Source: Cycloclasticus sp. (GTDB taxonomy: Bacteria > Pseudomonadota > Gammaproteobacteria > Methylococcales > Cycloclasticaceae). From it: a stretch of 10,882 bases of DNA. Shown here piece by piece: positions 1-7,928 of this stretch (position 1 is its first letter; each line of letters begins with the position of its first letter). The notes beneath the pieces are model-generated. The model searched no databases. It was given only the letters and a program-made list of their open reading frames with translations, and was not told the origin of the DNA. The stretch lies in the NCBI GenBank assembly GCA_012960055.1, contig DUCA01000190.1, positions 2,021-12,902 of the forward strand. Direction: 5' to 3'. Made by a program: the position numbers and the translations under genes.

Positions 1-1034
1 TTACCCGTAAAGGTATTTAAAACAGTATCGCCCTTATTCATTCTGCCTGAATAAATACGAATAAACGTTAGCGCGCCAAAACGGTCATCCATGATTTTAA
101 ACGCCAATGCGCGTAATGGACCATCAGGGTCAACAATAGCAAAACTGCCTGTTTCGTTGCCTTCATCATCTGTTTCTGGCTGCGGTTTAACTTCAGTCGG
201 GTTAGGTAAGTAATCAACAACCGCGTCCAATACCAATTGAATACCTTTGTTTTTAAAGGCAGAGCCACAGTATGTAGGGAAGAAATCAAGTGCGATTGTT
301 CCTTTACGGATGCAACGCTTAAGGTCTTCCATAGATGGCTCTTCGCCCTCTAAATACGCTTCCATTAAGTCATCATCTTGCTCAACAGCCATTTCGATCA
401 GCTTTTCGCGGTACTCTTCCACTTTGTCCAACATATCTGCAGGTGGCTCTTCAACGGTAAAGTTTTCAGGCTGGCCTGAATCGTCCCAAACATGGGCTTT
501 GCGAGTCAATAAATCAACCACACCAATAAAGTCATCTTCTATACCAATGGGCAATACCATAAGCAACGGGGTTGCATCTAGCACGCTTTTAACTTGATCC
601 GTCACACGGTAAAAGTCTGCACCCATGCGATCCATTTTGTTAACAAAAATAACACGCGCTACTTCTGATTCGTTTGCATAACGCCAGTTGGTTTCTGATT
701 GTGGTTCAACACCGCCAGAACCACAGAAAACACCCACGCCGCCATCAAGTACTTTTAATGAACGGTACACTTCGATGGTGAAATCAACGTGTCCTGGTGT
801 GTCAATAATGTTCATGCGATGGCCGTCCCATTCACATGAAACCGCAGCAGACTGAATGGTTATTCCACGTTCGGCTTCTTGTTCCATAAAATCGGTTGTC
901 GCTTCACCATCGTGAACCTCACCTGTTTTATGAATTTTGCCTGTTAATTTCAGGATACGTTCTGTTGTTGTGGTTTTACCCGCATCCACGTGGGCAAAAA
1001 TACCGATATTTCTATATTTGGATAAGTCAGTCAT
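1..1034 (-). CDS. fusA2: Elongation factor G paralog (EF-G2), N-terminal 344 residues, 3' end outside window
   Basis: Translational GTPase related to EF-G, which moves tRNA-mRNA through the ribosome. Translating the minus strand from the ATG at 1034 gives an uninterrupted frame to the window edge. It starts MTDLSKYRNIGIFAHVDAGKT. The G1 loop AHVDAGKT is at residues 14-21, the switch I RGIT at 56-59, DTPGH (G3) at 78-82 and NKMD (G4) at 132-135. All GTPase motifs are intact. The wording around them (TGKIHKTGEVHDG, GVFCGSGGVEPQSETNWRYAN) matches the EF-G2 paralog of marine gammaproteobacteria rather than the housekeeping FusA. The neighbours support this, because no rpsL, rpsG or tuf is present and the upstream gene is a glutathione S-transferase. 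No clear Shine-Dalgarno precedes the start. About half of the roughly 700-residue protein is visible. The family is certain; the paralog assignment is less so. Confidence 0.93.
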   Translation of the reverse strand, partial: MTDLSKYRNIGIFAHVDAGKTTTTERILKLTGKIHKTGEVHDGEATTDFMEQEAERGITIQSAAVSCEWDGHRMNIIDTPGHVDFTIEVYRSLKVLDGGVGVFCGSGGVEPQSETNWRYANESEVARVIFVNKMDRMGADFYRVTDQVKSVLDATPLLMVLPIGIEDDFIGVVDLLTRKAHVWDDSGQPENFTVEEPPADMLDKVEEYREKLIEMAVEQDDDLMEAYLEGEEPSMEDLKRCIRKGTIALDFFPTYCGSAFKNKGIQLVLDAVVDYLPNPTEVKPQPETDDEGNETGSFAIVDPDGPLRALAFKIMDDRFGALTFIRIYSGRMNKGDTVLNTFTG

Positions 1035-1119
1035 AGGTCTATAGTTATATTAAGTTAATAAAAATCTTGGCAAAACAAATAAAAGCCGATTTGAAATTCT
1101 TTGTTTTAATGAACTCCCG

Positions 1120-1147
1120 ATTATATCACTTATCACCCTGCTCTGAA
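1120..1147 (-). promoter_or_regulatory. Candidate extended -10 sigma70 promoter for the EF-G2 gene
   Basis: Read on the minus strand, a perfect TATAAT (1120-1125) is preceded by TG one base upstream, giving the extended -10 TGATATAAT. A weak -35, TTCAGA (4 of 6 matches), lies at 1142-1147 with a 16-bp spacer. It sits between the end of the glutathione S-transferase gene and the EF-G2 start. This would give a leader of roughly 80 nt. The match is by sequence only. Confidence 0.6.
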
Positions 1148-1160
1148 TAGGCACGCGCCA

Positions 1161-1796
1161 TTAACTTTCTGTAGATTCACGTTTTATAACTTGCTCGAAG
1201 GCTGGCCTAGCGATCATATCGCCCCTGTAACTGTCTAATCGTTCAGAACCACAAGGCACCTTAAACGCAGCAGCCCAACGCAAGGTATGCGCGATAAGGA
1301 TATCAATCGCCGAAAAACTATCGCCCAACGCAAACGGCTTGCCCACTAATTTCTTTTCCAGCACGTTGCAGGCTTTTAAGAACTCCCAGCGCGCCACCTG
1401 AAGAATCTCTGGTACCCGCTTATCTTCTGGCAATACAAAGGTATGCTTGCCAACCGTCCATAATGGTTGCTCTAGTTCCGTTAAAACAAAAAAGCACCAC
1501 TCGTCATACGTCGCGCGCGCTTTGGTTACAGGTTTTGGCACCATGTTTGCCGCTGGGTACTTATCGCCTAAATACGTCATAATCGCCGCCGACTCGGTGA
1601 GCACAAAGCCACCATCATCAATCGCTGGTACTTTGCCGTCTGCGTGTATTTTCAAGTAATCTTGCGACTGACCACCACCCGCCAACAAGTCAATTTTAAT
1701 GAATTCGTAGTCAATGCCGAGCTCTTCTAACATCCAAACAATACGTGTGCTGCGTGAACGAGGGTAACCGTATAATTTAATCATTGCCATTGCCAT
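1161..1796 (-). CDS. Glutathione S-transferase family protein
   Basis: Cytosolic GST-fold protein, 211 residues, the usual length for the family. The N-terminal thioredoxin-like domain runs to about residue 85. It contains SRSTR at 14-18, where the catalytic Ser/Cys normally lies, the cis-proline loop GKVPAI at 54-59 (Pro57), and the glutathione gamma-glutamyl binding pair Glu68-Ser69 in LTESAAI. The all-helical C-terminal domain carries the conserved N-capping motif GDSFSAID near residues 158-165. Such enzymes conjugate or reduce electrophiles with glutathione. A role in detoxifying aromatic oxidation products is possible but not shown. The start is uncertain: three in-frame ATGs lie within five codons (MAMAM) and none has a well-placed ribosome site; AGGGG lies about 15 nt before the first. 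The gene stands alone between the amtB terminator and the EF-G2 promoter. Confidence 0.9.
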   Translation of the reverse strand: MAMAMIKLYGYPRSRSTRIVWMLEELGIDYEFIKIDLLAGGGQSQDYLKIHADGKVPAIDDGGFVLTESAAIMTYLGDKYPAANMVPKPVTKARATYDEWCFFVLTELEQPLWTVGKHTFVLPEDKRVPEILQVARWEFLKACNVLEKKLVGKPFALGDSFSAIDILIAHTLRWAAAFKVPCGSERLDSYRGDMIARPAFEQVIKRESTES

Positions 1797-1849
1797 CTGC
1801 TTATTGCGACACCCCTATTTGTAACACAGCCTATAAAAAATATCAGGCA

Positions 1850-1881
1850 TAAAAAAGCCCCGGTAAACCGAGGCTTTTTTA
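1850..1881 (-). terminator. Intrinsic terminator after amtB
   Basis: An inverted repeat with 13-nt arms (1851-1863 and 1868-1880) has a TAAA/TTTA loop and one mismatch. A GC-rich core (GCC.CGG) is flanked by six A on one side and six T on the other, so it can terminate transcription on either strand. It lies 16 bases past the amtB stop and upstream of the glutathione S-transferase, so it should end the glnK-amtB transcript. Confidence 0.88.
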
Positions 1882-1896
1882 ATACCAATTAAACCC

Positions 1897-3195
1897 TTAC
1901 AGGTTGTAACCCGATTCCTCGTGCGATACCACGTCGAGGCCTCGCTCCTCAGCCTCTTCATCTACACGCAAGCCACCTGTTAGCAGGCCGACTAATTTCA
2001 AAATAACGAAGGTAGCCACGGCGGTAAATACAATCGTTGAAACTACACCAATAGCTTGCACAGAGAACTGCTCTGCAATAGACGAAAGACCATCAGCAAA
2101 ACCGTAACCACTAAACACGCCAAGCTCTGTTGATGCAAACACCGCCACCACGAGTGAACCTAAAATACCACCCACACCGTGAACCGGAAACACGTCCAAT
2201 GAATCATCAATCTTCAATGTACGCTTAATAAACTGGGTCGCGTTAAAACAGATGAAACCTGCCAACAAACCAATAATCAACGCGCCGCCTGGGCCCACAA
2301 AACCAGAAGCTGGCGTGATGGTGCCTAGACCAGCCACCATACCAGTTACTGCGCCCAAAGCACTTGGCTTGCCAAATTTTTTCCATTCGATAACCATCCA
2401 AGTAAACGCCCCCATTGAAGCGGAGATATGCGTCACGATGACGGCCATCGCCGCATCGCCATTCGCAGCCAACGCGCTACCACCATTAAAGCCAAACCAA
2501 CCGACCCACAACATGCCAGCACCAGCAATTGTCATGGTTAAGTTATGCGGAGGCATTGGCGTTGCCGGGAAGCCCTTTCTTGGACCTAATACCATAGCCG
2601 CCACTAACGCAGCGACGCCCGCCGTAATATGCACAACGATCCCGCCGGCGAAATCATACACACCCATTTCTCCTAACCAGCCACCACCCCAAACCCAATG
2701 GGTTACCGGTGCGTAAACCACTAACAACCAAATGGCGCTAAATAGCAACATCGCAGAGAATTTCATGCGTTCCGCAAAAGCACCAATAATCAGCGCTGGC
2801 GTAATCACCGCAAAGGTCATTTGGAACATCGCAAACAGTGATTCAGGAATATCGCCTGATAACGTGTCACGGTCGATACCCGCCAACATCACTTTAGAAA
2901 AATCACCGATCCACGCATTTCCTTCGCCAAACGCTAGACTGTAACCGACGATGAACCACAGGATTGAAGCCACGCAGGTAATCGAAAAACACTGCATAAA
3001 CACCGATAAAACGTTTTTGCTTCTGACCAAGCCCGCATAAAACATGGAGAGGCCAGGAATCGTCATAAACAATACCAATGCCGTTGACGTTAAAATCCAC
3101 GCCGTATTCGCGCCATTCAGCTCATCTGCAAATGCCAAGCTAGGTAGCAATAACAAACCTAATAGTAGTCCGCCTTTTTTTATTATTGTGTGCAT
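1897..3195 (-). CDS. amtB: Ammonium transporter AmtB
   Basis: Inner-membrane ammonium channel, 432 residues, close to the E. coli length (428). A signal peptide (residues 1 to about 23, ending AFA before DELNG) is followed by some 11 membrane helices. The conduction-pore twin histidines are visible at His189 (DFAGGIVVH) and His339 (VFPVHGVGG). The phenylalanine gate Phe128 and Phe236 (GWFGFNGGS), Trp169 (HWVWGGG) and Asp181 are also present. The cytoplasmic tail GLRVDEEAEERGLD...HEESGY keeps the conserved sequence through which uridylylation-free GlnK docks and blocks the channel. It begins directly after the glnK stop (TAAATG), with GAGG about 9 nt upstream inside glnK, so the two are translated together. 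No odd features. Confidence 0.97.
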   Translation of the reverse strand: MHTIIKKGGLLLGLLLLPSLAFADELNGANTAWILTSTALVLFMTIPGLSMFYAGLVRSKNVLSVFMQCFSITCVASILWFIVGYSLAFGEGNAWIGDFSKVMLAGIDRDTLSGDIPESLFAMFQMTFAVITPALIIGAFAERMKFSAMLLFSAIWLLVVYAPVTHWVWGGGWLGEMGVYDFAGGIVVHITAGVAALVAAMVLGPRKGFPATPMPPHNLTMTIAGAGMLWVGWFGFNGGSALAANGDAAMAVIVTHISASMGAFTWMVIEWKKFGKPSALGAVTGMVAGLGTITPASGFVGPGGALIIGLLAGFICFNATQFIKRTLKIDDSLDVFPVHGVGGILGSLVVAVFASTELGVFSGYGFADGLSSIAEQFSVQAIGVVSTIVFTAVATFVILKLVGLLTGGLRVDEEAEERGLDVVSHEESGYNL

Positions 3196-3534
3196 TTATA
3201 GTGCCTCGTTGCCTGTTTCGCCCGTACGAATACGGATTACTTTTTCTAAATTTGTAACAAAAATTTTGCCATCGCCTATTTTATTGGTGTTGGCTGAGCT
3301 CACGATAGCGTCTAAGGCTGGATCCAACTGCTCTTCAGAAACCGCTATTTCAAGTTTTACTTTAGGTAAAAAATCCACCACATATTCAGCACCACGATAC
3401 AACTCCGTATGTCCGCGTTGACGCCCAAAACCTTTAACCTCTGTCACCGTCACACCGGCAATGCCGATATCACTGAGTGCTTCGCGCACGTCATCTAACT
3501 TAAAGGGTTTAACAATCGCCGTTATTAATTTCAT
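3196..3534 (-). CDS. glnK: Nitrogen regulatory protein P-II
   Basis: PII signal protein, 112 residues, the standard length. PII trimers bind ATP, ADP and 2-oxoglutarate and report nitrogen status; the form paired with amtB normally gates the ammonium channel. The T-loop has the uridylylation site Tyr51 (RGAEYVVDF), and the ATP-binding GDGK lies at 87-90 with Arg101 and Arg103 behind it. I chose the start at 3534 (MKLITAIVKPFKL) because it aligns with PII N-termini and has AAGG 7 nt upstream. The reading frame stays open 29 codons further up to 3621, but that stretch resembles no PII extension. The amtB overlap-free junction TAAATG supports an operon. GlnK and GlnB are hard to separate on sequence; the name rests on the amtB linkage. 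Confidence 0.95.
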   Translation of the reverse strand: MKLITAIVKPFKLDDVREALSDIGIAGVTVTEVKGFGRQRGHTELYRGAEYVVDFLPKVKLEIAVSEEQLDPALDAIVSSANTNKIGDGKIFVTNLEKVIRIRTGETGNEAL

Positions 3535-3570
3535 AAAAAGCCTTTTTTGTATGTTTTTTGCGAACTCAGG

Positions 3571-3599
3571 ATTCTGCCAAAAATAGACAGTAATAGCAA
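3571..3599 (-). promoter_or_regulatory. Weak candidate sigma70 promoter for glnK-amtB
   Basis: In the 114-bp gap upstream of glnK, reading the minus strand, TTGCTA (3594-3599) and CAGAAT (3571-3576) are 17 bp apart, each with 4 of 6 consensus matches. It is the best spaced pair I found there, but by itself it is weak. I found no correctly spaced sigma54 GG-N10-GC element, which would be more usual for this operon. Confidence 0.25.
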
Positions 3600-3648
3600 A
3601 TAATTTCCGAATCAGCGCCATTATTTAATCGTAAAAGAACAAGAGTAC

Positions 3649-4842
3649 TTAGAAGTGGCGCGCCAACTCTAACTGAATAACATCATCCTGACGGATTGAA
3701 TTGAACGGATCTCCCTTCGAGCCAGCTGAAATAAATCGCCCCTCTAGACTCAACACCCATGAGTTACCAAAACGGCGACTAGCCTCTATATTATAGAAAC
3801 GCGTGCTGTCGTTCACATCACTGATAATGCCGAACAACAATTCGCTCGAAGCCGCATCATTCATCGCTAATCGGCCGCCGACAAAAATATCATTGTCGAA
3901 TGCAACCGCCGGATCCGAACCACGGTCATCATACAAATATTCTGCAATCACGCCAAAGTCCGCTGCTGAATCCAGCACACCAACGAAGGTATATTCAAAA
4001 CCGCCAGTAAACGCATTGAATGCTTCACCCTGACCGCTACGATGAATCAACTCAACCTTCCACAACCACTCATCTAAGGTCGCTTGAACATCCAAACCCG
4101 TTTGATGAATGATGTCGTAAAACGACACTAGAACCAGGCTTGCCAGTGTCGGGCTAGGCATAATTCTTGGCTCACGGCTGGTGCCATAAAAGTGCGATAC
4201 ACCTACATCCCAATCGTCGAACGTTTGAGTCCAACGCACGGCTAAATCTACGTGTTTATCTTTTGCCGCCGACTCATAAAACGTGTGATCGTCAATCTCA
4301 GGGATGGATCTGAAACGCCCGCCCTTACCGGGGAACGTACGCTCACGAAATCCTGGCAACACAAAAACATCTAGCACGCCCCAGCCTTTAATTAGGGAAA
4401 CGTTAAGCATCGCTTGTCCCAGCTTTTGCTCGCCGTCTAAATTCTCAACCATATCAGTTTGATTAATAATATCAACCAAGTGCTGCGATTCAGTTACTCC
4501 CCAAAAGACTTTATCTATGCCGACCCGTAACTCCCAGTCTTGCGCAACGTGTAACCAAACTAGTTCGCGTATATCAACGTGCGAACGCTCTGGATCGTGT
4601 TCATCCCAACGGGCAAACGGCACAAAAGCAACACTGTCATCGCCGCCGTTCCAACTGTGGTAGAACTCGGGTTCAAACGATAACGACACACTGCCGCTGT
4701 CAAACTGGTCATTGTCTAACGTTGATTGCGTAAAGCCACGGTATTCAGCCGCCCCATAGCCAGACCAATCAGCGGCTATCGCTTGGCCAAATACAAACAA
4801 TAAAACACACACTATCACCCTATTAGAAAACCTTAAAAACAT
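3649..4842 (-). CDS. Outer-membrane beta-barrel protein of the RND/LolA-like operon (unnamed family)
   Basis: A 397-residue protein with a signal peptide (1 to about 23, VFGQAIA before ADWSG). It is rich in alternating amphipathic strands and ends in the Phe typical of outer-membrane barrels (LELARHF). The best-marked region is WGVTESQHLVDIINQTD at 114-130, followed by FRERTFPGKGGRFR at 165-178. I recognise this pattern from an uncharacterised family found beside RND exporters and LolA-like proteins. It recalls the WG...NP.D motif of the larger DUF1302 barrels, but whether the two are related is not established here. It is last in the four-gene unit, 12 nt after the LolA-like gene, with AAGG 5 nt before the ATG. 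A role as the outer-membrane acceptor or channel is inferred from context. A porin-like protein of other function is possible. Confidence 0.8.
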   Translation of the reverse strand: MFLRFSNRVIVCVLLFVFGQAIAADWSGYGAAEYRGFTQSTLDNDQFDSGSVSLSFEPEFYHSWNGGDDSVAFVPFARWDEHDPERSHVDIRELVWLHVAQDWELRVGIDKVFWGVTESQHLVDIINQTDMVENLDGEQKLGQAMLNVSLIKGWGVLDVFVLPGFRERTFPGKGGRFRSIPEIDDHTFYESAAKDKHVDLAVRWTQTFDDWDVGVSHFYGTSREPRIMPSPTLASLVLVSFYDIIHQTGLDVQATLDEWLWKVELIHRSGQGEAFNAFTGGFEYTFVGVLDSAADFGVIAEYLYDDRGSDPAVAFDNDIFVGGRLAMNDAASSELLFGIISDVNDSTRFYNIEASRRFGNSWVLSLEGRFISAGSKGDPFNSIRQDDVIQLELARHF

Positions 4843-4854
4843 AACTGCCTTTTC

Positions 4855-5631
4855 TTAACGCGCTCTTTTTAAACTACTTTTGTTAAAGTCTCGTTCACTT
4901 AAACCCGTTTTAAACTGGTAATCTGCAAAACCCAATCGCGTTTCTTTTTTCGTTTGATGATTCGCCATTACCATCACATCTGGACGCCAATATTGGCCTA
5001 AGTATTGTTGGTAACCCGACGCAGACATAGTTTTCAGCAAACTATTCTTACGGTCGTAATAATCAATCTTCAGCGGCTGATATTTTTCTTTGCTGATCCA
5101 AACAACAGAGCGCGTATAACCTGAATACTTATAGTTAGGGCGCACCTCTATAACAAACGCGTCTTCGCCATTAACTGCTTCATCCTTTATATATAGATAC
5201 GCGTACTTCTCAACTTCACGTGATGACAGGTCTTCAAACGCAAATTCGCTGCCCATAAACGGACCCGATTTGTTTTTTGATGAAATGCGCTTTACTCGCT
5301 TCAAAGCGGGCAAATACAACCATTGATCATCTGCATCTAACACGTGCGTGAATGATAAAAATGCGGTACCTTTAATATCAGCCGGATGGTCAAAAATGGT
5401 CAAGCCTTTATCGCCATCACCGTGAACTTCCAATGTTTTAGAGCGCATTTTGCGAATGCTCACATCACCGTTGGCATTCTTTAACGTCATGGTCATTTTT
5501 GAGCTGGAATTGGCAAAGCCATTATCGCGTTTATCCGCTTCAATGGCAATTTCACGCCCTTTTTCTTCAGGCGTTTGTGCATACGCAAATACGCTGCTTA
5601 ATATTAATAGCAATAAACCTATCTTTTTCAT
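4855..5631 (-). CDS. LolA-like periplasmic outer-membrane lipoprotein-sorting protein
   Basis: A 258-residue secreted protein with a signal peptide (1 to about 18, FAYA before QTPEE) and no lipobox cysteine, so it is probably soluble in the periplasm. It belongs to the LolA-like family often annotated as outer membrane lipoprotein-sorting protein (PF17131 type). The signature is DQWLYLPALKRVKRIS at 102-117, followed by GPFMGSEFAFEDLS at 123-136. LolA folds are half-barrels that hold acyl chains or other hydrophobic cargo. This protein is not housekeeping LolA: it is longer, lies in an RND operon, and has no LolCDE nearby. Its ATG overlaps the RND stop (ATGA), with AAGGA 6 nt upstream inside the RND gene, so the two are translationally coupled. 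The cargo is unknown; coupling to the pump suggests it receives a lipid or hydrophobic compound from it. Confidence 0.9.
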   Translation of the reverse strand: MKKIGLLLLILSSVFAYAQTPEEKGREIAIEADKRDNGFANSSSKMTMTLKNANGDVSIRKMRSKTLEVHGDGDKGLTIFDHPADIKGTAFLSFTHVLDADDQWLYLPALKRVKRISSKNKSGPFMGSEFAFEDLSSREVEKYAYLYIKDEAVNGEDAFVIEVRPNYKYSGYTRSVVWISKEKYQPLKIDYYDRKNSLLKTMSASGYQQYLGQYWRPDVMVMANHQTKKETRLGFADYQFKTGLSERDFNKSSLKRAR

Positions 5632-7925
5632 TTTTCGTCCTTATCAAATTTTAACAACAATACCGGCAACAACAAGAAGTCTACAATCAGCGCAGCCGCG
5701 ATAATCCATGTCGTTAATTTAGCCATGTCTGAGTTGAGCGCGAAAGGCGACATCATCAACACCACAAAACCCACGGTTAACACGATTGAACTCACCACCA
5801 GCGCCTTGCCCACATGCGTATAAGCGTAGGTAATCGCTTTCTCAGTGCTGTAGCCTTTTTCACGTTTTGCGCGCAAATATTTACTTAAAAAATGCACCGT
5901 ATCATCTACCACAATACCTAACGTCATGCTGACCACAATCGCCAAGCCCATATTCACCTGCACATAAACAAGCCCCCAAATACCGAAACCAATAACAACC
6001 GGTACAATATTCGGCACCAAACTGATTATGCCGATTTTCAACGAGCGAAGCGCGAAGATTAGAATAATGGAAATTAATACCAAGGCTAGAATTGATCCTT
6101 TCAACATGCCGTTAATGTTTTTATCTGAGATATGCGCGAACATCATCATCGGCCCCGTACCCGGTGCCTGCATTGACGTTGGCACATTGCCTTTTAGCCA
6201 GACCTGAATTCGGCTTTCATAATCCAATAATTGAACATTGCTCATTGCCTGCACAGTAATAAACAATCGCGTTGCCGATTTATCAACATTCACTTGGTTA
6301 TTCAAGTCTAAGCCGTAAGGCAAGGACATTTCGTACAACAATAAATATTGCGCTGCCAGTTCACGACTTTCAGGCAAGGTGTACCATTCAGCGTCATCGC
6401 CGTGCATGTTTTTATTTAAGCGCCTCATCGTGTCGGTTAATACGTACACATTGATAGTTTCTGGTTGCTGCTTAAGCCACTGCGAGAAATTATCCAGATT
6501 CTTTAAATAGGCAGGCTCACTGATACCACCTTTACCCTCGGCTGGCACAGAATAAACCAGCTGGTATAAACCGCCCAATGTGCTCGCTGCAAAATCAGAA
6601 TCGGTTCTAAATTGTATCGATTCATCAAAATATTTTAGAAATTGCTCTTCGGCCCTGTTTTGCGTAACGAAATAGCCCGATAGCAACACAATAGCGGCCA
6701 TACCCACCAAGATGAAGTTTTGATTTTTTATAACAAAGGTAGAAAAATGTGCCAGCTTCTCAACATCGCTGTCTTCTTGGTATTTCACTTTAACAGGCAA
6801 ATAGCTCATCAATGCAGGTAAGAAAGTTAACGATAAACACAACGACACAAACACACCCATGGCAACGATATTACCTAGGTCATTAAACGGTGGTACCTCG
6901 CTGAAGTTCATGCCTAAAAAACCAATCATTGTGGTAACGCTGGTTAAGAAAATGGGCTGTAAGTTAAGCCGTATGCTTTCCGATAACGCCTTTCCTTGAG
7001 GAACTTTATGTTCCAAACTAAATATAAAGGACACCAATATATGGATGCTGTTTGCGACCGCCAATACCATTATCATCTGCGTTGAGGGTACCGACGCAGG
7101 CGATAATTGAATCCCAATATGCCCCGCCATGCCTAACGCCGCCATATCAGAAAAGATAATCACCAGCATCACGCCAAAAACCGCGCTAGGGCTTTTCAGC
7201 AAAAAGAACATAAAAATCATCATTAATACAAAACTGATGGGCACTAATGTCATCACATCGCCTTCGCCCGCTTCAACAAATGACGTGTTCAAAAACGAAA
7301 CACCCGTGACATAAAAGCTCACATTGGGATATTTCTCCTCGTAGTCTTTAATCAATTGCCGTGTGGTAGCAACAACCTCTTTTAATTCTTCATTCGGGTT
7401 TAACTTGGGGTATTCCAGCACAATATTAATCGCGGTCACACGGCCGTCTTCCGACACCATGCGCTTAAATAATAAGGGATCACTTAGCGCTATTTTTTTT
7501 ATCCGCTGGAGATCATTCTCACTTAAATCGCTTGCTTCCTCATACAGGTCTTCAACGATTAAGTCGTCCTCTTCTGCGTAGGTGTTTTGGAAATTTTGCA
7601 AAGAATCGACACGCCTAGAATGTGGCATTTGCCATGCGTCTTGCGTCATGTCTTCAATCAGCCCCAACACCTTTGGTTGAAACACATCGCCACCGTTAGG
7701 CGAAATAACAATAAAAACGTTGTCCGACTTGGTGTAGGTATTCTCTACTTCATTAAAGGCAACCAACTCAGGATTATCTTCACCAAAGAAAGCGCGGTAG
7801 TCATTATTAAAACTCAGGTGACGTAAACCACTGGCGGCCGCAGCCACAATAATGACACTGAGTACAATAACAATAACGCGGTGCTTAATGACCCACTCAC
7901 TAAAAAAACCCTCTATTCGATGCAT
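5628..7925 (-). CDS. RND-superfamily (MMPL/COG1033-type) exporter
   Basis: A 765-residue inner-membrane protein with the duplicated RND layout: TM1 (about 16-36), a large periplasmic loop (37-222), TM2-6 (about 224-375), TM7 (about 403-420), a second periplasmic loop (421-605) and TM8-12 (about 610-758). It is shorter than the roughly 1030-residue AcrB-type drug pumps and fits the predicted-exporter/MMPL and HpnN-like group that moves lipids. TM10 carries LGIVVDDTVHFL with Asp674-Asp675 and His678, the expected proton-relay residues. The equivalent TM4 segment is LAVANSIHILVSF, with Asn292 where relatives often have Asp. AAGGA lies about 9 nt before the ATG, within the end of tetR 3 nt upstream. 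There is no membrane-fusion-protein gene; the LolA-like gene takes its place. The substrate cannot be read from the sequence. Confidence 0.93.
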   Translation of the reverse strand: MHRIEGFFSEWVIKHRVIVIVLSVIIVAAAASGLRHLSFNNDYRAFFGEDNPELVAFNEVENTYTKSDNVFIVISPNGGDVFQPKVLGLIEDMTQDAWQMPHSRRVDSLQNFQNTYAEEDDLIVEDLYEEASDLSENDLQRIKKIALSDPLLFKRMVSEDGRVTAINIVLEYPKLNPNEELKEVVATTRQLIKDYEEKYPNVSFYVTGVSFLNTSFVEAGEGDVMTLVPISFVLMMIFMFFLLKSPSAVFGVMLVIIFSDMAALGMAGHIGIQLSPASVPSTQMIMVLAVANSIHILVSFIFSLEHKVPQGKALSESIRLNLQPIFLTSVTTMIGFLGMNFSEVPPFNDLGNIVAMGVFVSLCLSLTFLPALMSYLPVKVKYQEDSDVEKLAHFSTFVIKNQNFILVGMAAIVLLSGYFVTQNRAEEQFLKYFDESIQFRTDSDFAASTLGGLYQLVYSVPAEGKGGISEPAYLKNLDNFSQWLKQQPETINVYVLTDTMRRLNKNMHGDDAEWYTLPESRELAAQYLLLYEMSLPYGLDLNNQVNVDKSATRLFITVQAMSNVQLLDYESRIQVWLKGNVPTSMQAPGTGPMMMFAHISDKNINGMLKGSILALVLISIILIFALRSLKIGIISLVPNIVPVVIGFGIWGLVYVQVNMGLAIVVSMTLGIVVDDTVHFLSKYLRAKREKGYSTEKAITYAYTHVGKALVVSSIVLTVGFVVLMMSPFALNSDMAKLTTWIIAAALIVDFLLLPVLLLKFDKDEK

Positions 7926-7928
7926 TCC

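Noticed and set aside
247..597. Plus-strand open frame of 116 codons within the EF-G2 gene
   Set aside because: Ser-rich shadow translation opposite a conserved GTPase reading frame; no start signal or homology.
2252..2716. Plus-strand open frame of 154 codons inside amtB
   Set aside because: It is the antisense shadow of a certain membrane-protein gene, rich in Pro/Ala/Thr from the complement of hydrophobic codons, with no ribosome site or family resemblance.
3535..3621. 29-residue N-terminal extension of glnK starting at 3621
   Set aside because: PII proteins begin at MKLITAIVKPFKL; the internal ATG at 3534 has AAGG at proper spacing and the extension has no PII-like sequence.
3535..3648. 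Sigma54 promoter for glnK-amtB (TTGGCAGAATCC...TTCGC and CGGAAATTATTTGC)
   Set aside because: GG to GC spacing is 15 and 9 bases instead of the required 10, so neither fits the -24/-12 pattern.
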